Assembly (NCBI GenBank): GCA_023389055.1
Contig: JAEWFA010000049.1
Coordinates: 1 to 44,076, forward strand
Reading direction: 5' to 3'
DNA: 44,076 nt
DNA from: Pseudomonadota bacterium
GTDB lineage: Bacteria; Pseudomonadota; Gammaproteobacteria; Burkholderiales; Burkholderiaceae_E
In this document: in pieces, positions 1 to 8,875 of the stretch
Position numbering within the stretch: the first letter of the stretch is position 1
Layout of the letters: every line of letters starts with the position of its first letter
Position numbers and translations under genes: made by a program
Notes under the pieces: generated by a model
What the model was told of the DNA's origin: nothing
The model's input: the letters and a program-made list of their open reading frames with translations, nothing else
Databases searched by the model: none

Positions 1-13
1 GCTGCAGGGGCCC

Positions 14-32
14 CGCGCGGCGACGCCGCGCG
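14..32. terminator. GC-rich hairpin upstream of comM
   Basis: An 8-bp perfect stem (CGCGCGGC at 14-21 pairing with GCCGCGCG at 25-32) encloses a 3-base loop, and the self-complementary GGGGCCCC lies just before it at 7-14. No T-run follows on either strand, so it is not a textbook intrinsic terminator. It may end a gene to the left of the window or shield the comM leader. Function is inferred from position only. Confidence 0.35.
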
Positions 33-51
33 CTCCCGGCGCTCGCCTTCC

Positions 52-1581
52 ATGCCGCTCGCCGTCGTCCACAGCCGGGCGCTCATCGGGCTCGATGCGC
101 CCGCGGTCAGCGTCGAGGTCCACATCGGCGTCGGCCTTCCGGCCTTCCACATCGTCGGCCTTCCCGAAGCGGAAGTGCGCGAGAGCCGCGACCGGGTGCG
201 CGCCGCGCTGCTGCACGCGGGCTTCGATTTTCCGAACCGACGACTGACGGTCAACCTCGCGCCGGCGGACCTGCCGAAGGCCTCGGGCCGCTTCGACCTG
301 CCGATCGCCGTGGGCATCCTCGCGGCAAGCGGGCAGGTGCCGGCCGTTGCGCTCGATGAGCTCGAATTCGTCGGCGAACTGTCTCTCACCGGTGCGATCC
401 GTCCGATCCGCGGCGCGCTGGCGATGGCGCTCGCCGTCGCGCGCGAAGCGCCCAAGCGTTCGCTGTTGCTGCCGGCGGCCAACGGCGAGGAAGCCGCGCT
501 GGTCGACGGCGTCCGACTGCTGGCCGCGGAGGATCTGGTCGGCGTGGCGGCGCACCTGAGCGGCGCGAGCCCGCTCGTGCGCATCGAACCGGTCGCACCG
601 AAGGCTCGTTCGCAGGTCGCCGACGACTTCGCCGACGTCAAGAGACAGGCCTTCGCCAAGCGCGCGCTCGAAGTCGCGGCGGCCGGCGCGCACAACCTGC
701 TGATGATCGGCCCGCCCGGCTCCGGCAAGTCGCTGCTCGCGCAGCGCATGCCGACGATCCAGCCCCCGATGGACACCGCCGAGGCGCTCGAGAGCGCGGC
801 GCTCGCCAGCCTGCAAGGCGCGTTTCGACCCGAGCATTGGGGTCGGCGCCCGTTCCGCGCACCGCATCACGGGGCTTCGGCCGCCGCGATCGTCGGCGGC
901 GGCTCGAACCCGAGACCGGGCGAAGCAAGTCTCGCGCACAACGGCGTGCTCTTTCTCGACGAGTTGCCGGAGTTTTCGCGCGCCGTGCTGGAGGCGCTGC
1001 GCGAGCCGCTGGAAACCGGTCGCATCGCCGTGGCTCGCGCCGCGCGGCAGGTCGAGTTCCCCGCACGCTTCCAGCTCGTGGCCGCGATGAACCCGTGCCC
1101 CTGCGGGTACTTCGGCGCGACGCGCTGCCGCTGCACGCCGGAACGGGTGCAGCGCTACCGCTCGCGGCTCTCGGGCCCGCTGCTCGATCGCATCGACCTG
1201 CTGGTCGGGGTGACGCCGGTGAGCGAAGCGCAGCTGATGCAGGCGAGCGACGGCGAGCGCAGCAGCGTCATCGCGGCGCGCGTTGCGCGAGCCCGCGCCG
1301 TGCAGCACGACCGACAGCAGATGGCCAACGCGTTCCTGCCGCCGCCGCAGATCGACCGGCACTGCGCGCTCGATGCTGCGGCAGCGTCGCTGCTGCGGCA
1401 AGTCGCCCGCCGGCAGCGCTGGTCGTCGCGCGCGTTGCATCGCGTGCAGAAACTCGCGCGCACCATCGCCGACCTCGGCGGCGACGAGCGCATCGGCGCA
1501 CGGCACGTCGCCGAAGCGGTCGGCTACCGGCGCGCGCTCGATGTCGGCGCCGCTGCCGATGCTACGATGCCCGCGCAATGA
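52..1581 (+). CDS. comM: YifB/ComM family Mg-chelatase-like AAA+ ATPase
   Basis: The 509-residue product matches the usual length of ComM/YifB, a hexameric helicase that promotes branch migration of donor DNA during natural transformation. An N-terminal ChlI-type domain (about 1-190) precedes the AAA+ core: Walker A GPPGSGKS at 220-227, Walker B VLFLDE at 299-304, and the family-typical cysteine cluster NPCPCGYFG...CRC shortly after. The C-terminal Mg-chelatase helical domain is complete. The ATG at 52 gives the conserved family N terminus (MPLAVVHSRA), although no clear Shine-Dalgarno precedes it. The stop overlaps the next gene's start (ATGA at 1578-1581), so the two are probably co-transcribed. 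Family assignment is firm; a role in competence is family knowledge. Confidence 0.96.
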   Translation: MPLAVVHSRALIGLDAPAVSVEVHIGVGLPAFHIVGLPEAEVRESRDRVRAALLHAGFDFPNRRLTVNLAPADLPKASGRFDLPIAVGILAASGQVPAVALDELEFVGELSLTGAIRPIRGALAMALAVAREAPKRSLLLPAANGEEAALVDGVRLLAAEDLVGVAAHLSGASPLVRIEPVAPKARSQVADDFADVKRQAFAKRALEVAAAGAHNLLMIGPPGSGKSLLAQRMPTIQPPMDTAEALESAALASLQGAFRPEHWGRRPFRAPHHGASAAAIVGGGSNPRPGEASLAHNGVLFLDELPEFSRAVLEALREPLETGRIAVARAARQVEFPARFQLVAAMNPCPCGYFGATRCRCTPERVQRYRSRLSGPLLDRIDLLVGVTPVSEAQLMQASDGERSSVIAARVARARAVQHDRQQMANAFLPPPQIDRHCALDAAAASLLRQVARRQRWSSRALHRVQKLARTIADLGGDERIGARHVAEAVGYRRALDVGAAADATMPAQ

Positions 1582-2618
1582 ACGAATCCGCCTCGAAGCT
1601 TCCGCTGGCCGGCCTGAAAACCGTCGAGCTGCACGCAATCGGCCCCGTGCCCTTCGCCGCGCAGTTGCTGCGCTCGCTGGGCGCTCGCGTCGTGCGCGTC
1701 TCGCCGCCGGCGGACCCCGGACTGGGCGTTCGCGTCCCGCCGCAATACGACCTGCTCAACGTCGGCAAGGAGGAACGGCTTTTCGACCTGAAGGACGGCG
1801 CGGGCATCGACGCGCTGCACGCCGAACTCGCCGACGCCGACGTGCTGCTCGAGGGCTTTCGTCCCGGCGTTCTCGAGCGGCTGGGGCTTGCGCCGGCCGC
1901 GCTGCTCCAGGCGCATCCGAGGCTCGTCGTCGGTCGACTCTCCGGATGGGGAAGCCGCGGGACGCTCGCGCCGCGCGCGGGTCACGACATCAACTACCTC
2001 GCCCGCGCGGGCGTGCTGGCGGCGATCGGCTCTGCCGAGCGGCCCGTCGTTCCGCTGAACCTCGTCGCCGACTTCGGCGGCGGCGCGATGCACCTGCTCG
2101 TCGGCGTGCTCGCGAAACTCGTGCAGCGGTCGATCACGCAGCGCGGCGGCGTCGTCGAAACGAGCATCCTCGCCGGCACCGTCGGCCTGACGCCGATGTT
2201 CCACGGATTGCTCGCCGGCGGCCTGTGGAATCTCGCCCGCGAGCACAACCTGCTCGACGGCGCGATGCCGTTCTATCGCGTCTATCGCTGCGCCGACGGA
2301 CGCTTCGTCGCCGTCGGCCCGCTCGAGCCGAAGTTCTATCGCGAATTGCTCGACGTCACCGGCCTGCTCGGCGAAGTCGATCCGAAGGACCAGTACCGCG
2401 CGCAAACCTGGCCGGCCACGATCGCGAAATTCGAGCAGCGCTTCGCCACGCGCACGCGCGACGAATGGGCGCAAGCCGCCCACGATCGCGACGCATGCCT
2501 CGCACCCGTGCTCGATTTCGCCGAGGCGGCACGTGACGAGCACAACCTCGCCAACGAGTTGTATCGCAGCGCGCCCTTCGCGCAACCCGGAACGACGATC
2601 CGCTTCGACGATTCCTGA
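1578..2618 (+). CDS. CaiB/BaiF family III CoA-transferase, alpha-methylacyl-CoA racemase-like
   Basis: The 346-residue protein has the family III CoA-transferase fold. The racemase signature GHDINY lies at 135-140 and VADFGGG at 163-169; His136 and Asp165 correspond in sequence and spacing (one residue shorter) to the His/Asp catalytic pair of mycobacterial methylacyl-CoA racemase, and a Glu in a GPLEPKFY motif could be the third residue. This favours epimerisation of 2-methyl-branched acyl-CoAs over CoA transfer between acids. Translation is coupled to comM by ATGA overlap. Its stop directly abuts the stop of the convergent MFS gene (TGATCA at 2616-2621). Substrate is unknown; another acyl-CoA racemase or transferase activity is possible. 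Confidence 0.88.
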   Translation: MNESASKLPLAGLKTVELHAIGPVPFAAQLLRSLGARVVRVSPPADPGLGVRVPPQYDLLNVGKEERLFDLKDGAGIDALHAELADADVLLEGFRPGVLERLGLAPAALLQAHPRLVVGRLSGWGSRGTLAPRAGHDINYLARAGVLAAIGSAERPVVPLNLVADFGGGAMHLLVGVLAKLVQRSITQRGGVVETSILAGTVGLTPMFHGLLAGGLWNLAREHNLLDGAMPFYRVYRCADGRFVAVGPLEPKFYRELLDVTGLLGEVDPKDQYRAQTWPATIAKFEQRFATRTRDEWAQAAHDRDACLAPVLDFAEAARDEHNLANELYRSAPFAQPGTTIRFDDS

Positions 2619-3851
2619 TCAACGCACCGGCGACGGACGCCGCGGCTGCACTTTCCAGAACACGAGCACGGCGAGCGCGCAAGCCTGCAGCGCCACCCAC
2701 AGCAGCATCGCGCCGCGAAAGCCCCGCGGGCCGTGATCGCCGCCGAACAGGTCGACGGCGACGCCGAACAGCCACTGCGCGATGAACATGCCGCCCATCG
2801 TCAGCAGGTTGTACGCGGTGAACGCGCGACCGGTCAGCCGCTCGGGAAACGACAGGCTCACGTGCGTCTGCGACAACGTATGGCAGGTGGCGGCGACCGC
2901 GAGCGCGGCCCACAACATCCACGCCCAGCTTCCGCTCGACAGCGCGATGGCCAGCTCGAGCCCCAGCATCACGGTGGTGCCGGTGGCGACGACGCGCAGC
3001 GTCGACCAGCCGCGACGCATGAAGTGCGGCACGGCAAGCCCCAGGCCGATATAGCCGAGCATCAAGACGAGATTGAAGACGAACAGCACCTGCGCCGCGG
3101 CGTCGGCTTGCATGCCGAGCACGCGGCGCAGCCACGGCCCGATCCACAGCCCCTGGAATGCGACGAAGCTCGCCTGCACGGTGAGCGAGACGACGCCGAA
3201 GCGCCAGAAATAGCGATCGGAGAAGACCTGGCGGTACACGCTCCACGAAGATTCGTTGTCGTGCCGTGCCGGAATCGGCTCGTCGGCAGGCAGCAGGAAG
3301 AATATCGCCGCACTCGTTGCGACGAGCATCAGCGCCGCGACGGCGAAAACGCCGCGCCAGCCGATCACCGGCAACGCCATCTGCACCGGCACCGTCGTCG
3401 CGAGCGAGCCGAGCGCGCCGGCGACGAGCATCCACGCGGTGAGTTGTTGCTGGCGGCTCGCCGCGTACCAGAAGCGGAATGCCCGCAACGACGCCATCAG
3501 CGCGGCCGAGACGCCGACGCCGATCAGCGCGCGCGACACCCACAGCATCGAAGCCGAACGGGCGCCGGCGAACAGCAGGCAGCCGCCGGCGGCCACCAGC
3601 AGCAGCGTCGCGTCGACGCGGCGCGAGCCGAAGCGATCGAGCAGCACGCCGAGCGGAATCTGCACCGAAGCGAAAGCGAGGAAGTACGCCGACGACAACG
3701 AGCCGAGCTGCGCGTTCGTCAATCCGAATTCGGCGATCAGGTCGGGGGCGATCACCGCGTTCACCGAACGCAGTCCGTACGACATGAAGTAGCCGCTCGC
3801 GAATGCGACGAACACGCGGATCGCGGCCGGCGCCGCAAGCACCGCGCTCAC
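2619..3851 (-). CDS. MFS transporter
   Basis: The 410-residue protein consists almost entirely of hydrophobic segments, as in 12-helix major facilitator superfamily carriers. It has the family motif A region between helices 2 and 3 (GVLLDRFGSRRVD). No periplasmic or cytosolic extra domains are seen. It is the downstream partner of the small lipoprotein gene: the lipoprotein stop and this ATG overlap (ATGA at 3848-3851), so the two form a leftward operon. The organisation resembles carriers for small organic acids, but substrate cannot be read from sequence. The gene ends back to back with the CoA-transferase gene, without a spacer or visible terminator. Confidence 0.9.
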   Translation of the reverse strand: MSAVLAAPAAIRVFVAFASGYFMSYGLRSVNAVIAPDLIAEFGLTNAQLGSLSSAYFLAFASVQIPLGVLLDRFGSRRVDATLLLVAAGGCLLFAGARSASMLWVSRALIGVGVSAALMASLRAFRFWYAASRQQQLTAWMLVAGALGSLATTVPVQMALPVIGWRGVFAVAALMLVATSAAIFFLLPADEPIPARHDNESSWSVYRQVFSDRYFWRFGVVSLTVQASFVAFQGLWIGPWLRRVLGMQADAAAQVLFVFNLVLMLGYIGLGLAVPHFMRRGWSTLRVVATGTTVMLGLELAIALSSGSWAWMLWAALAVAATCHTLSQTHVSLSFPERLTGRAFTAYNLLTMGGMFIAQWLFGVAVDLFGGDHGPRGFRGAMLLWVALQACALAVLVFWKVQPRRPSPVR

Positions 3852-4420
3852 TTCGCGATCCGCAACGATTCGTGGAAGAGCTTCGCTGCCTCGGGAATGG
3901 CCGACGGCGCGATCATCACCGCCTGCCAGGCGCGGTCGCCCCGTGCGACGAAAGTCGCGCTCATGTGCGAGGGCTCGCCCATCACGGTGCCCTCGACCTC
4001 GACGTGGGTGCCGGCAACGCTGCCGACGACGCGCCCCGCAGCGTCGATCACCGGGACCTCGACTTGCGTGGCCTTCGTCTCATGACCCTGGAGATTGCGC
4101 TGCATCGCGAACCGCATCGCCTGCGTCGCGTGCGCGCGCGCCGGCTCGTCGGACGAGGGCAGCACGACCGACCCCACCGTGAAGAGGGCTTCGTCGACAC
4201 GCGCGCCGGTCATCGCCATCGTCACGGAAACGCCGTCCAGGTCGATCGGCCGCGTCATCGAAACGGGCTTTGCGGGCAGCAGGATTCGGTAGCCGGCGTC
4301 GGTTTCATGGATCTCGCGCCAGTCGTACGCCGGATGACAGGCGACGAGCATCAGCAGCATCGCGAGGACGACGGCGGCCGGCATCCGGGTTTGCCGGCGC
4401 ATCGGGATGCGGAAGTTCAT
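3848..4420 (-). CDS. putative lipoprotein of unknown function
   Basis: Starting at the ATG at 4420 the product has 190 residues. A basic N terminus, a hydrophobic stretch and a lipobox (LVAC) mark a lipoprotein signal peptide with the lipidated Cys at about residue 28. The mature part is about 160 residues, with a repeated pattern of short beta strands (for example AGYRILLPAKPVSM) and no recognised catalytic motif. A GTG at 4447 would add nine residues; neither start has a strong Shine-Dalgarno, and the ATG gives a more normal signal peptide. It is translationally coupled to the following MFS transporter. Envelope location is inferred from the lipobox; the function is not recognised. Confidence 0.75.
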   Translation of the reverse strand: MNFRIPMRRQTRMPAAVVLAMLLMLVACHPAYDWREIHETDAGYRILLPAKPVSMTRPIDLDGVSVTMAMTGARVDEALFTVGSVVLPSSDEPARAHATQAMRFAMQRNLQGHETKATQVEVPVIDAAGRVVGSVAGTHVEVEGTVMGEPSHMSATFVARGDRAWQAVMIAPSAIPEAAKLFHESLRIAK

Positions 4421-4460
4421 TCGATAATGGTAGGGCTGTCGGCCCACAACGGAGGTCCAG

Positions 4461-4826
4461 ATGATCTACGAATTCAAGTCGCGCGCCACCGGCTCCGTCA
4501 TCATGACCAAGCCCGTTGCCGAGTGGATCCTGCAGATCATCGGGAAGGCGCCGGGCCGCACGGGCGTCATCACGGTCGACCAGATGCCGGCGGCCGTCGA
4601 CGCGCTGAACCAGGCGATCGCGCAGGAGAAGGAGGCGCTGCGCGCGGAGCGCCGAGCGATGGAATCGGCGGCATCGGCGCCGCCCGCCCCTGCCGACGCC
4701 GACGCCGAGAAGAGCGACACGGAGAACGACCCCTATCCGGTGTCGCTCGCGCAGCGCGCCTTCCCGTTCATCGACCTGCTGAAGGAAGCGCACCGCGCGG
4801 GCAAGGACATCACCTGGGGCGTATAG
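4461..4826 (+). CDS. DUF1840 family protein
   Basis: This 121-residue soluble protein has the DUF1840 pattern: an N-terminal MIYEFKSRAT strand, a helix (VAEWILQIIGK), ITVDQMPAAVDALNQAI, an acidic Ala/Pro/Asp-rich linker, and a conserved C-terminal segment (VSLAQRAFPFIDLLKEA) ending in ITWGV. The family is common in betaproteobacteria and has no assigned role. A good Shine-Dalgarno (GGAGGT at 4450-4455) precedes the ATG. A possible -10 (GATAAT at 4423-4428) lies upstream without a convincing -35. Its last 17 bases overlap the convergent DUF502 gene. Confidence 0.85.
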   Translation: MIYEFKSRATGSVIMTKPVAEWILQIIGKAPGRTGVITVDQMPAAVDALNQAIAQEKEALRAERRAMESAASAPPAPADADAEKSDTENDPYPVSLAQRAFPFIDLLKEAHRAGKDITWGV

Positions 4827-5502
4827 GGCGTGTAGCGCCCGTATCGGCAGCGGGCGGATCCGGTGCGGGCACCCGCGTGCCGATGTGCTGCGCCGACGTG
4901 ATCCCCATCGAAACGTAGATGCTCGTCAGCCCGTCGACGCCCACGTCGGCAGGGCGCACCCATTCGGGCGGCACGTAGAGCAGAGCGCCTCCCACGGGAA
5001 CCGGCGCGGTCGGAACGAGCACGGCGAGGTAATCGCGCCCGCCGATCGCGACCGGCTCGGGCGTCGACAGCAGGCCGAGCACCGCGGCGCCGTCCGCGCC
5101 GCCGAAGTGCAGCCACACCGGGCTCATCGAACCCATGCCTTCGCGATCGCGCTGCGCCACCAGTTCGACGAAGCGACGCGTCGTTTCGTAGACATTGCGC
5201 ACCACCGGGATGCGCTGCATGACCCCGTCGAGCACCGACTCGAGAACGCCGCGCAGGCGCGTTCGCACGAGCAGGCCCAGCAGGAAGATCACCGTCAGCA
5301 CGACGAGCACACCGATCGCATAGGCGACGACCTCGTAGCCGGTGACGCCCAGCCCGATCGAGACGAGGACGTTGCCGACGAGGCTGCCCGGGCCGACCCA
5401 GCCGACGACCAGGCGCGCGCCCCAGACGACGATGAGCACGGTGGCCGCCAGCGGAAGCGCCGCGAGCAGGCCGGTGACGAAGATCTTCGGGAGTTCGCGC
5501 AT
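4810..5502 (-). CDS. DUF502 family membrane protein
   Basis: The 230-residue product begins MRELPKIFVTG and has two long hydrophobic segments in its first 90 residues. These are followed by the DUF502 hallmarks IPVVRNVYETTRRFVE and a beta-rich cytosolic part ending in a Pro-rich tail. DUF502 proteins are widespread inner-membrane proteins without an established biochemical function. I chose the ATG at 5502 because it gives the family's normal N terminus; an ATG at 5586 would add 28 unlikely residues and collide with the regulator promoter. The 3' end overlaps the DUF1840 gene by 17 bases, tail to tail. Confidence 0.86.
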   Translation of the reverse strand: MRELPKIFVTGLLAALPLAATVLIVVWGARLVVGWVGPGSLVGNVLVSIGLGVTGYEVVAYAIGVLVVLTVIFLLGLLVRTRLRGVLESVLDGVMQRIPVVRNVYETTRRFVELVAQRDREGMGSMSPVWLHFGGADGAAVLGLLSTPEPVAIGGRDYLAVLVPTAPVPVGGALLYVPPEWVRPADVGVDGLTSIYVSMGITSAQHIGTRVPAPDPPAADTGATRPIRPR

Positions 5503-5598
5503 CGGCGCCTTGCTGGTCGGAGCGCAGGAGTTCGTCGACGCGCACAGTCTCGCACGCGTGCGCTTGCACATTCGTTCAAACTTCATGAAACTAAGTGC

Positions 5599-6633
5599 AT
5601 GAAAGACCCGGGCAGCCGACAGGAAGACCTCGCCGTACGCGTGGCGAAGCTCTACTACTACCAGCGGTTCACCACCGAGCGGATCGCCGAGGAGCTGCGC
5701 ACGTCGCGCTCGACCGTCTCGCGGCTGCTGTCGTGGGCACACGAGCACGGGCTCGTCGAGATCCACGTGCACGATCCTGCCGAGCAGCCCGGCCAGATCG
5801 AGGCGATGCTGCGCGAGCGCCACGGCGTGCGAAGCGTTCGCGTCGTTCCGGTGCCGGAGACCGCGCGCGAGGCCGACTGGCTCGAGCGCGTGGCGGCCGA
5901 CGCAGCCGGCTACCTGAACTCGGTGATCGGCAACGACTGCGTCGTCGGCATCGCCTGGGGAACCACGGTGCGCAAGCTGTCGGAGCGCCTGAAGCCCAAG
6001 CCGACGAAGAACGTCGACTTCGTTGCGTTGAACGGCGCAGGCACCGCGCAGAGCATCGACAGCGCCTTCGGCACCGACCTCGTGCTGCGTTTCGCCGCGA
6101 ACTACGGCGCGCGCGCGCACGCGTTCCCGGTGCCGGCGTTCTTCGATCATCCGCAGACGAAGACGGCGCTGTGGCGCGAGCGCAGCGTGCGCCGGCTGCT
6201 CGAGCTGCAGCAGCGCGCCGACGTGCTCGTGTTCAGCGTCGGCGCGTTCTCCGGCGAAGTGCCCAGCCAGGTCCACGCCGGCGGTTTCCTCGAAGCGTCC
6301 GACCGACGCGACCTGCGCCGCGAGGGCGTCGTCGGCGACATCGCCACCGTCTTCTTTCGCGCCGACGGCAGCTGGCGCGACGTGGCGCTGAACGCGCGCG
6401 CCAGCGGCCCCGACCTCGATCTGTTTCGCAAGCGGCAGTCGATCTGCATCGCTTCGGGCACCGGCAAGGTCGAAGGCATTCGCGCAGCGCTCGCCGGCGG
6501 CTTCGTGCACACGCTGATCGTCGACGAACCGACCGCGCGGCGCGTGCTCGGCGAAGCGAATGCGAGTGCGAGCGCGAAACCGCAGCGCCATGCATCGCCC
6601 GCATCCACGACACGCGCCGAGCGCGCGAAATGA
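5599..6633 (+). CDS. SorC/DeoR-type sugar-binding transcriptional regulator
   Basis: The 344-residue protein has an N-terminal helix-turn-helix (about residues 15-50, TTERIAEELRTSRSTVSRLL). A SorC-type effector domain follows, with the sugar-isomerase-like motif GIAWGTTVRKL and the region DVLVFSVGAF. Such regulators bind phosphorylated sugars or polyols, so glycerol-3-phosphate or a related metabolite is the natural candidate here. It is the first gene of the glpD-mgtC-ugp operon; its TGA overlaps the ATG of glpD, so it is presumably co-expressed and autoregulated. The 96-base gap to the divergent DUF502 gene should hold its promoter; an 8-bp palindrome TTCATGAA lies at 5582-5589. The Ala/Ser-rich C-terminal tail (about 20 residues) looks disordered. 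Confidence 0.9.
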   Translation: MKDPGSRQEDLAVRVAKLYYYQRFTTERIAEELRTSRSTVSRLLSWAHEHGLVEIHVHDPAEQPGQIEAMLRERHGVRSVRVVPVPETAREADWLERVAADAAGYLNSVIGNDCVVGIAWGTTVRKLSERLKPKPTKNVDFVALNGAGTAQSIDSAFGTDLVLRFAANYGARAHAFPVPAFFDHPQTKTALWRERSVRRLLELQQRADVLVFSVGAFSGEVPSQVHAGGFLEASDRRDLRREGVVGDIATVFFRADGSWRDVALNARASGPDLDLFRKRQSICIASGTGKVEGIRAALAGGFVHTLIVDEPTARRVLGEANASASAKPQRHASPASTTRAERAK

Positions 6634-8168
6634 GCGAGAGCGCCGATTCCGTGGCGTCGACCGCCGACCAAGCCGCGCGCGTCGGCCGCTTCGATCTGCT
6701 CGTCGTCGGCGGCGGCATCAATGGCGCCGGCATTGCGCGTGACGCCGCAGGACGCGGGGTGTCGGTAGCGCTGGTCGAGCAGGGCGACTTCGCCGGCGCG
6801 ACGTCGTCGGCGAGCACGAAGCTGATCCACGGCGGACTGCGGTACCTGGAGCAGTACGAGTTCCGGCTGGTCGCCGAGGCGCTCGCCGAGCGCGAAGTGC
6901 TGCTGCGCATCGCATCGCACATCACGTGGCCGCTGCGCTTCGTGATGCCGCACGCCGACGGGCTGCGCCCGTCGTGGATGATCCGGGCAGGCCTGTTCCT
7001 GTACGACCGGATCGGCGGGCAGATCAGCCTGCCGCGTTCGGAAACGGTGCGCCTGACGCGCGAAGGCACCGGCGCGGGGCTCGCGCCCCGCTACCGCATC
7101 GGCTACGCGTACTCCGATGCGTGGGTCGACGACGCGCGGCTGGTGATCCTGAACCTGCGCTCGGCACAGTCGCACGGCGCAACGTTGTTCCCGCGCACGC
7201 GCTTCGTTTCCGCGCGCGCGCGCGAGGGGAACTGGCGCGTCACGATCGAGCACGACGGCGGCGAGCGGGAAACGATCGTCGCGCGCGCGCTGGTGAACGC
7301 CGCCGGGCCGTGGGTCGATTCGGTGGCGGATGCCGCCGGCGGGCGCTCGCCGCGCGCCTCGGCGCTGCTCGTCAAGGGCAGCCACGTCGTCGTCCCGCGC
7401 ATCCACGCGCAGTCGCACGCGTACATCCTGCAGAACGACGACCGGCGCGTCGTCTTCCTGATTCCCTACGAACGCGACTTCACGTTGATCGGCACCACCG
7501 ACGTGCGCGTCGAGTCCGTCGATCCGGCGCCGGCGATCGACGGCGACGAGACGCGCTACCTGCTGCGCGCAGCGAACCGCTATCTCGCGCGTCCGCTCGC
7601 CGAGCGCGACGTCGTCTGGAGCTACGCAGGCGTGCGCCCGTTGTACGACGACGGCTCGAACGATCCGTCCGAGATCACGCGCGATTACACGCTCGAGCTG
7701 CGCACCTTCGACGGCGCCGCGCAGCTCGACGTCTACGGCGGCAAGATCACCACCTACCGGCGGCTGGCCGAAGCGGCGCTCGATCGGCTTGCGCCGCATC
7801 TGTCGTACCGACGCGGGCGCTGGACGCACACCGAAGCGCTGCCCGGGGCGCCGGCCGATCCCGCCGCGGCGCGGGCGGCGCTGAGCGAGCAGTGGCCGCA
7901 TCTGCCCGCCGCGCTGCTCGACGCGCTGTTCCGCCGGCACGGCACGCTCGCGGCACAGGTGCTCGGCGGCGCCACCACGCTCGAGTCGCTCGGCGAAGAT
8001 CTCGGCGGCGGGCTGTACGAGCGCGAGCTGCGCTGGTTCGTCGAGCACGAGTGGGCGCGCTGTGCCGAAGACGTCCTGTGGCGCCGCTCCAAGGCCGGCC
8101 TGCACATGAGCGCGAGGCGACGCGCGCGCGTCGCCGAACTGCTCGCCGAATCGGAGAAAACGGCATGA
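6630..8168 (+). CDS. glpD: aerobic glycerol-3-phosphate dehydrogenase (FAD)
   Basis: The 512-residue enzyme has the length and architecture of GlpD, which oxidises sn-glycerol-3-phosphate to dihydroxyacetone phosphate at the inner membrane and passes electrons to quinone. Visible are the FAD dinucleotide-binding loop GGGINGAG at 27-34, the GATSSASTKLIHGGLRYLE family signature at 56-74, AGPWVDSVAD, and GVRPLYDDG with VYGGKITTYRRLAE toward the C terminus. It overlaps the regulator by ATGA and the mgtC-like gene by ATGA. Co-location with a Ugp-type importer implies that imported glycerol-3-phosphate is fed straight into glycolysis. No glycerol kinase (glpK) is in the window. Confidence 0.96.
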   Translation: MSESADSVASTADQAARVGRFDLLVVGGGINGAGIARDAAGRGVSVALVEQGDFAGATSSASTKLIHGGLRYLEQYEFRLVAEALAEREVLLRIASHITWPLRFVMPHADGLRPSWMIRAGLFLYDRIGGQISLPRSETVRLTREGTGAGLAPRYRIGYAYSDAWVDDARLVILNLRSAQSHGATLFPRTRFVSARAREGNWRVTIEHDGGERETIVARALVNAAGPWVDSVADAAGGRSPRASALLVKGSHVVVPRIHAQSHAYILQNDDRRVVFLIPYERDFTLIGTTDVRVESVDPAPAIDGDETRYLLRAANRYLARPLAERDVVWSYAGVRPLYDDGSNDPSEITRDYTLELRTFDGAAQLDVYGGKITTYRRLAEAALDRLAPHLSYRRGRWTHTEALPGAPADPAAARAALSEQWPHLPAALLDALFRRHGTLAAQVLGGATTLESLGEDLGGGLYERELRWFVEHEWARCAEDVLWRRSKAGLHMSARRRARVAELLAESEKTA

Positions 8169-8875
8169 ACTGGGCCGCCTGGGGTCTGACGGTCGACCGC
8201 GAGACACTCGACATCGTCTCGCACCTGCTCGTCTCGATGCTCGCCGGCGCTGCGATCGGCATCGAGCGCAGCTACCACGGCCGGCCGGCAGGCTTTCGCA
8301 CGCACGTGCTCGTGTGCATGTCGTCGGCGCTGCTGATGCTCGTCACGATGTACCAGTCGCGCTGGTTCCCCGGTGCGGCCGAGATCGTGCGCGTGGACCC
8401 GACGCGGATGGCGCAGGGAATCATGACCGGCATCGGCTTCCTCGGCGCCGGCGTCATCATGAAGGAAGGACTGTCGGTGCGCGGGCTCACGACGGCCGCG
8501 TCGATCTGGATCACCGCCGCGATCGGAATCCTGGCGGGCATCGGCTTCTATTTCCCGCTGTTCGTGGGCACCGTGCTGACGATCTGCGCGCTGTCGCTGT
8601 TCCGCTGGATCGAATCGAAGCTGCCGGTCTTCTACTACGCGTACCACTACGTGAGCTTCACGCGCGAGCAGGCGCCCACCGAAGACGAGGTTCGCCGCGT
8701 CATTGCCGAGCAGGGTTTCGACGTGAGCAACATGAGCTACCGGCTCGACAATCATGGTCGCATCTTCGAGTACCGGATGACGATCCGTTCGCGCCGGCGC
8801 GACAGTGCCCGCCGACTGGCGGAGACATGGAGCCGAAACGCGAGCGTGCTCGAATTCCGGATCACGCCGACATGA
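8165..8875 (+). CDS. MgtC/SapB family membrane protein
   Basis: The 236-residue protein carries the MgtC family core: SMLAGAAIGIERSYHGRPAGFRTHVLVC at about 24-51, MTGIGFLGAGVIMKEG and VRGLTTAASIWITAAIG, all typical of the MgtC/SapB membrane domain with about five helices. A C-terminal soluble domain of about 80 residues follows, as in full-length MgtC. Known MgtC proteins affect Mg/phosphate homeostasis and ATP synthase rather than transporting Mg themselves. Its start overlaps the glpD stop and its stop overlaps the ugpC start (both ATGA), so it is embedded in a glycerol-3-phosphate operon. That placement suggests a link to phosphate or phosphorylated-metabolite load; this is inference. Confidence 0.92.
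   Translation: MNWAAWGLTVDRETLDIVSHLLVSMLAGAAIGIERSYHGRPAGFRTHVLVCMSSALLMLVTMYQSRWFPGAAEIVRVDPTRMAQGIMTGIGFLGAGVIMKEGLSVRGLTTAASIWITAAIGILAGIGFYFPLFVGTVLTICALSLFRWIESKLPVFYYAYHYVSFTREQAPTEDEVRRVIAEQGFDVSNMSYRLDNHGRIFEYRMTIRSRRRDSARRLAETWSRNASVLEFRITPT

Noticed and set aside
5582..5589. Palindrome TTCATGAA upstream of the SorC regulator as its operator.
   Set aside because: Eight bases is too short to stand out and no second copy or clear promoter alignment was found, so it is mentioned only as context.
5503..6591. Leftward extension of the DUF502 reading frame upstream of 5502, covering the SorC regulator.
   Set aside because: The extra sequence is Arg/Ala/Val-rich filler antisense to the regulator, and family members start at MRELPK-like sequence.
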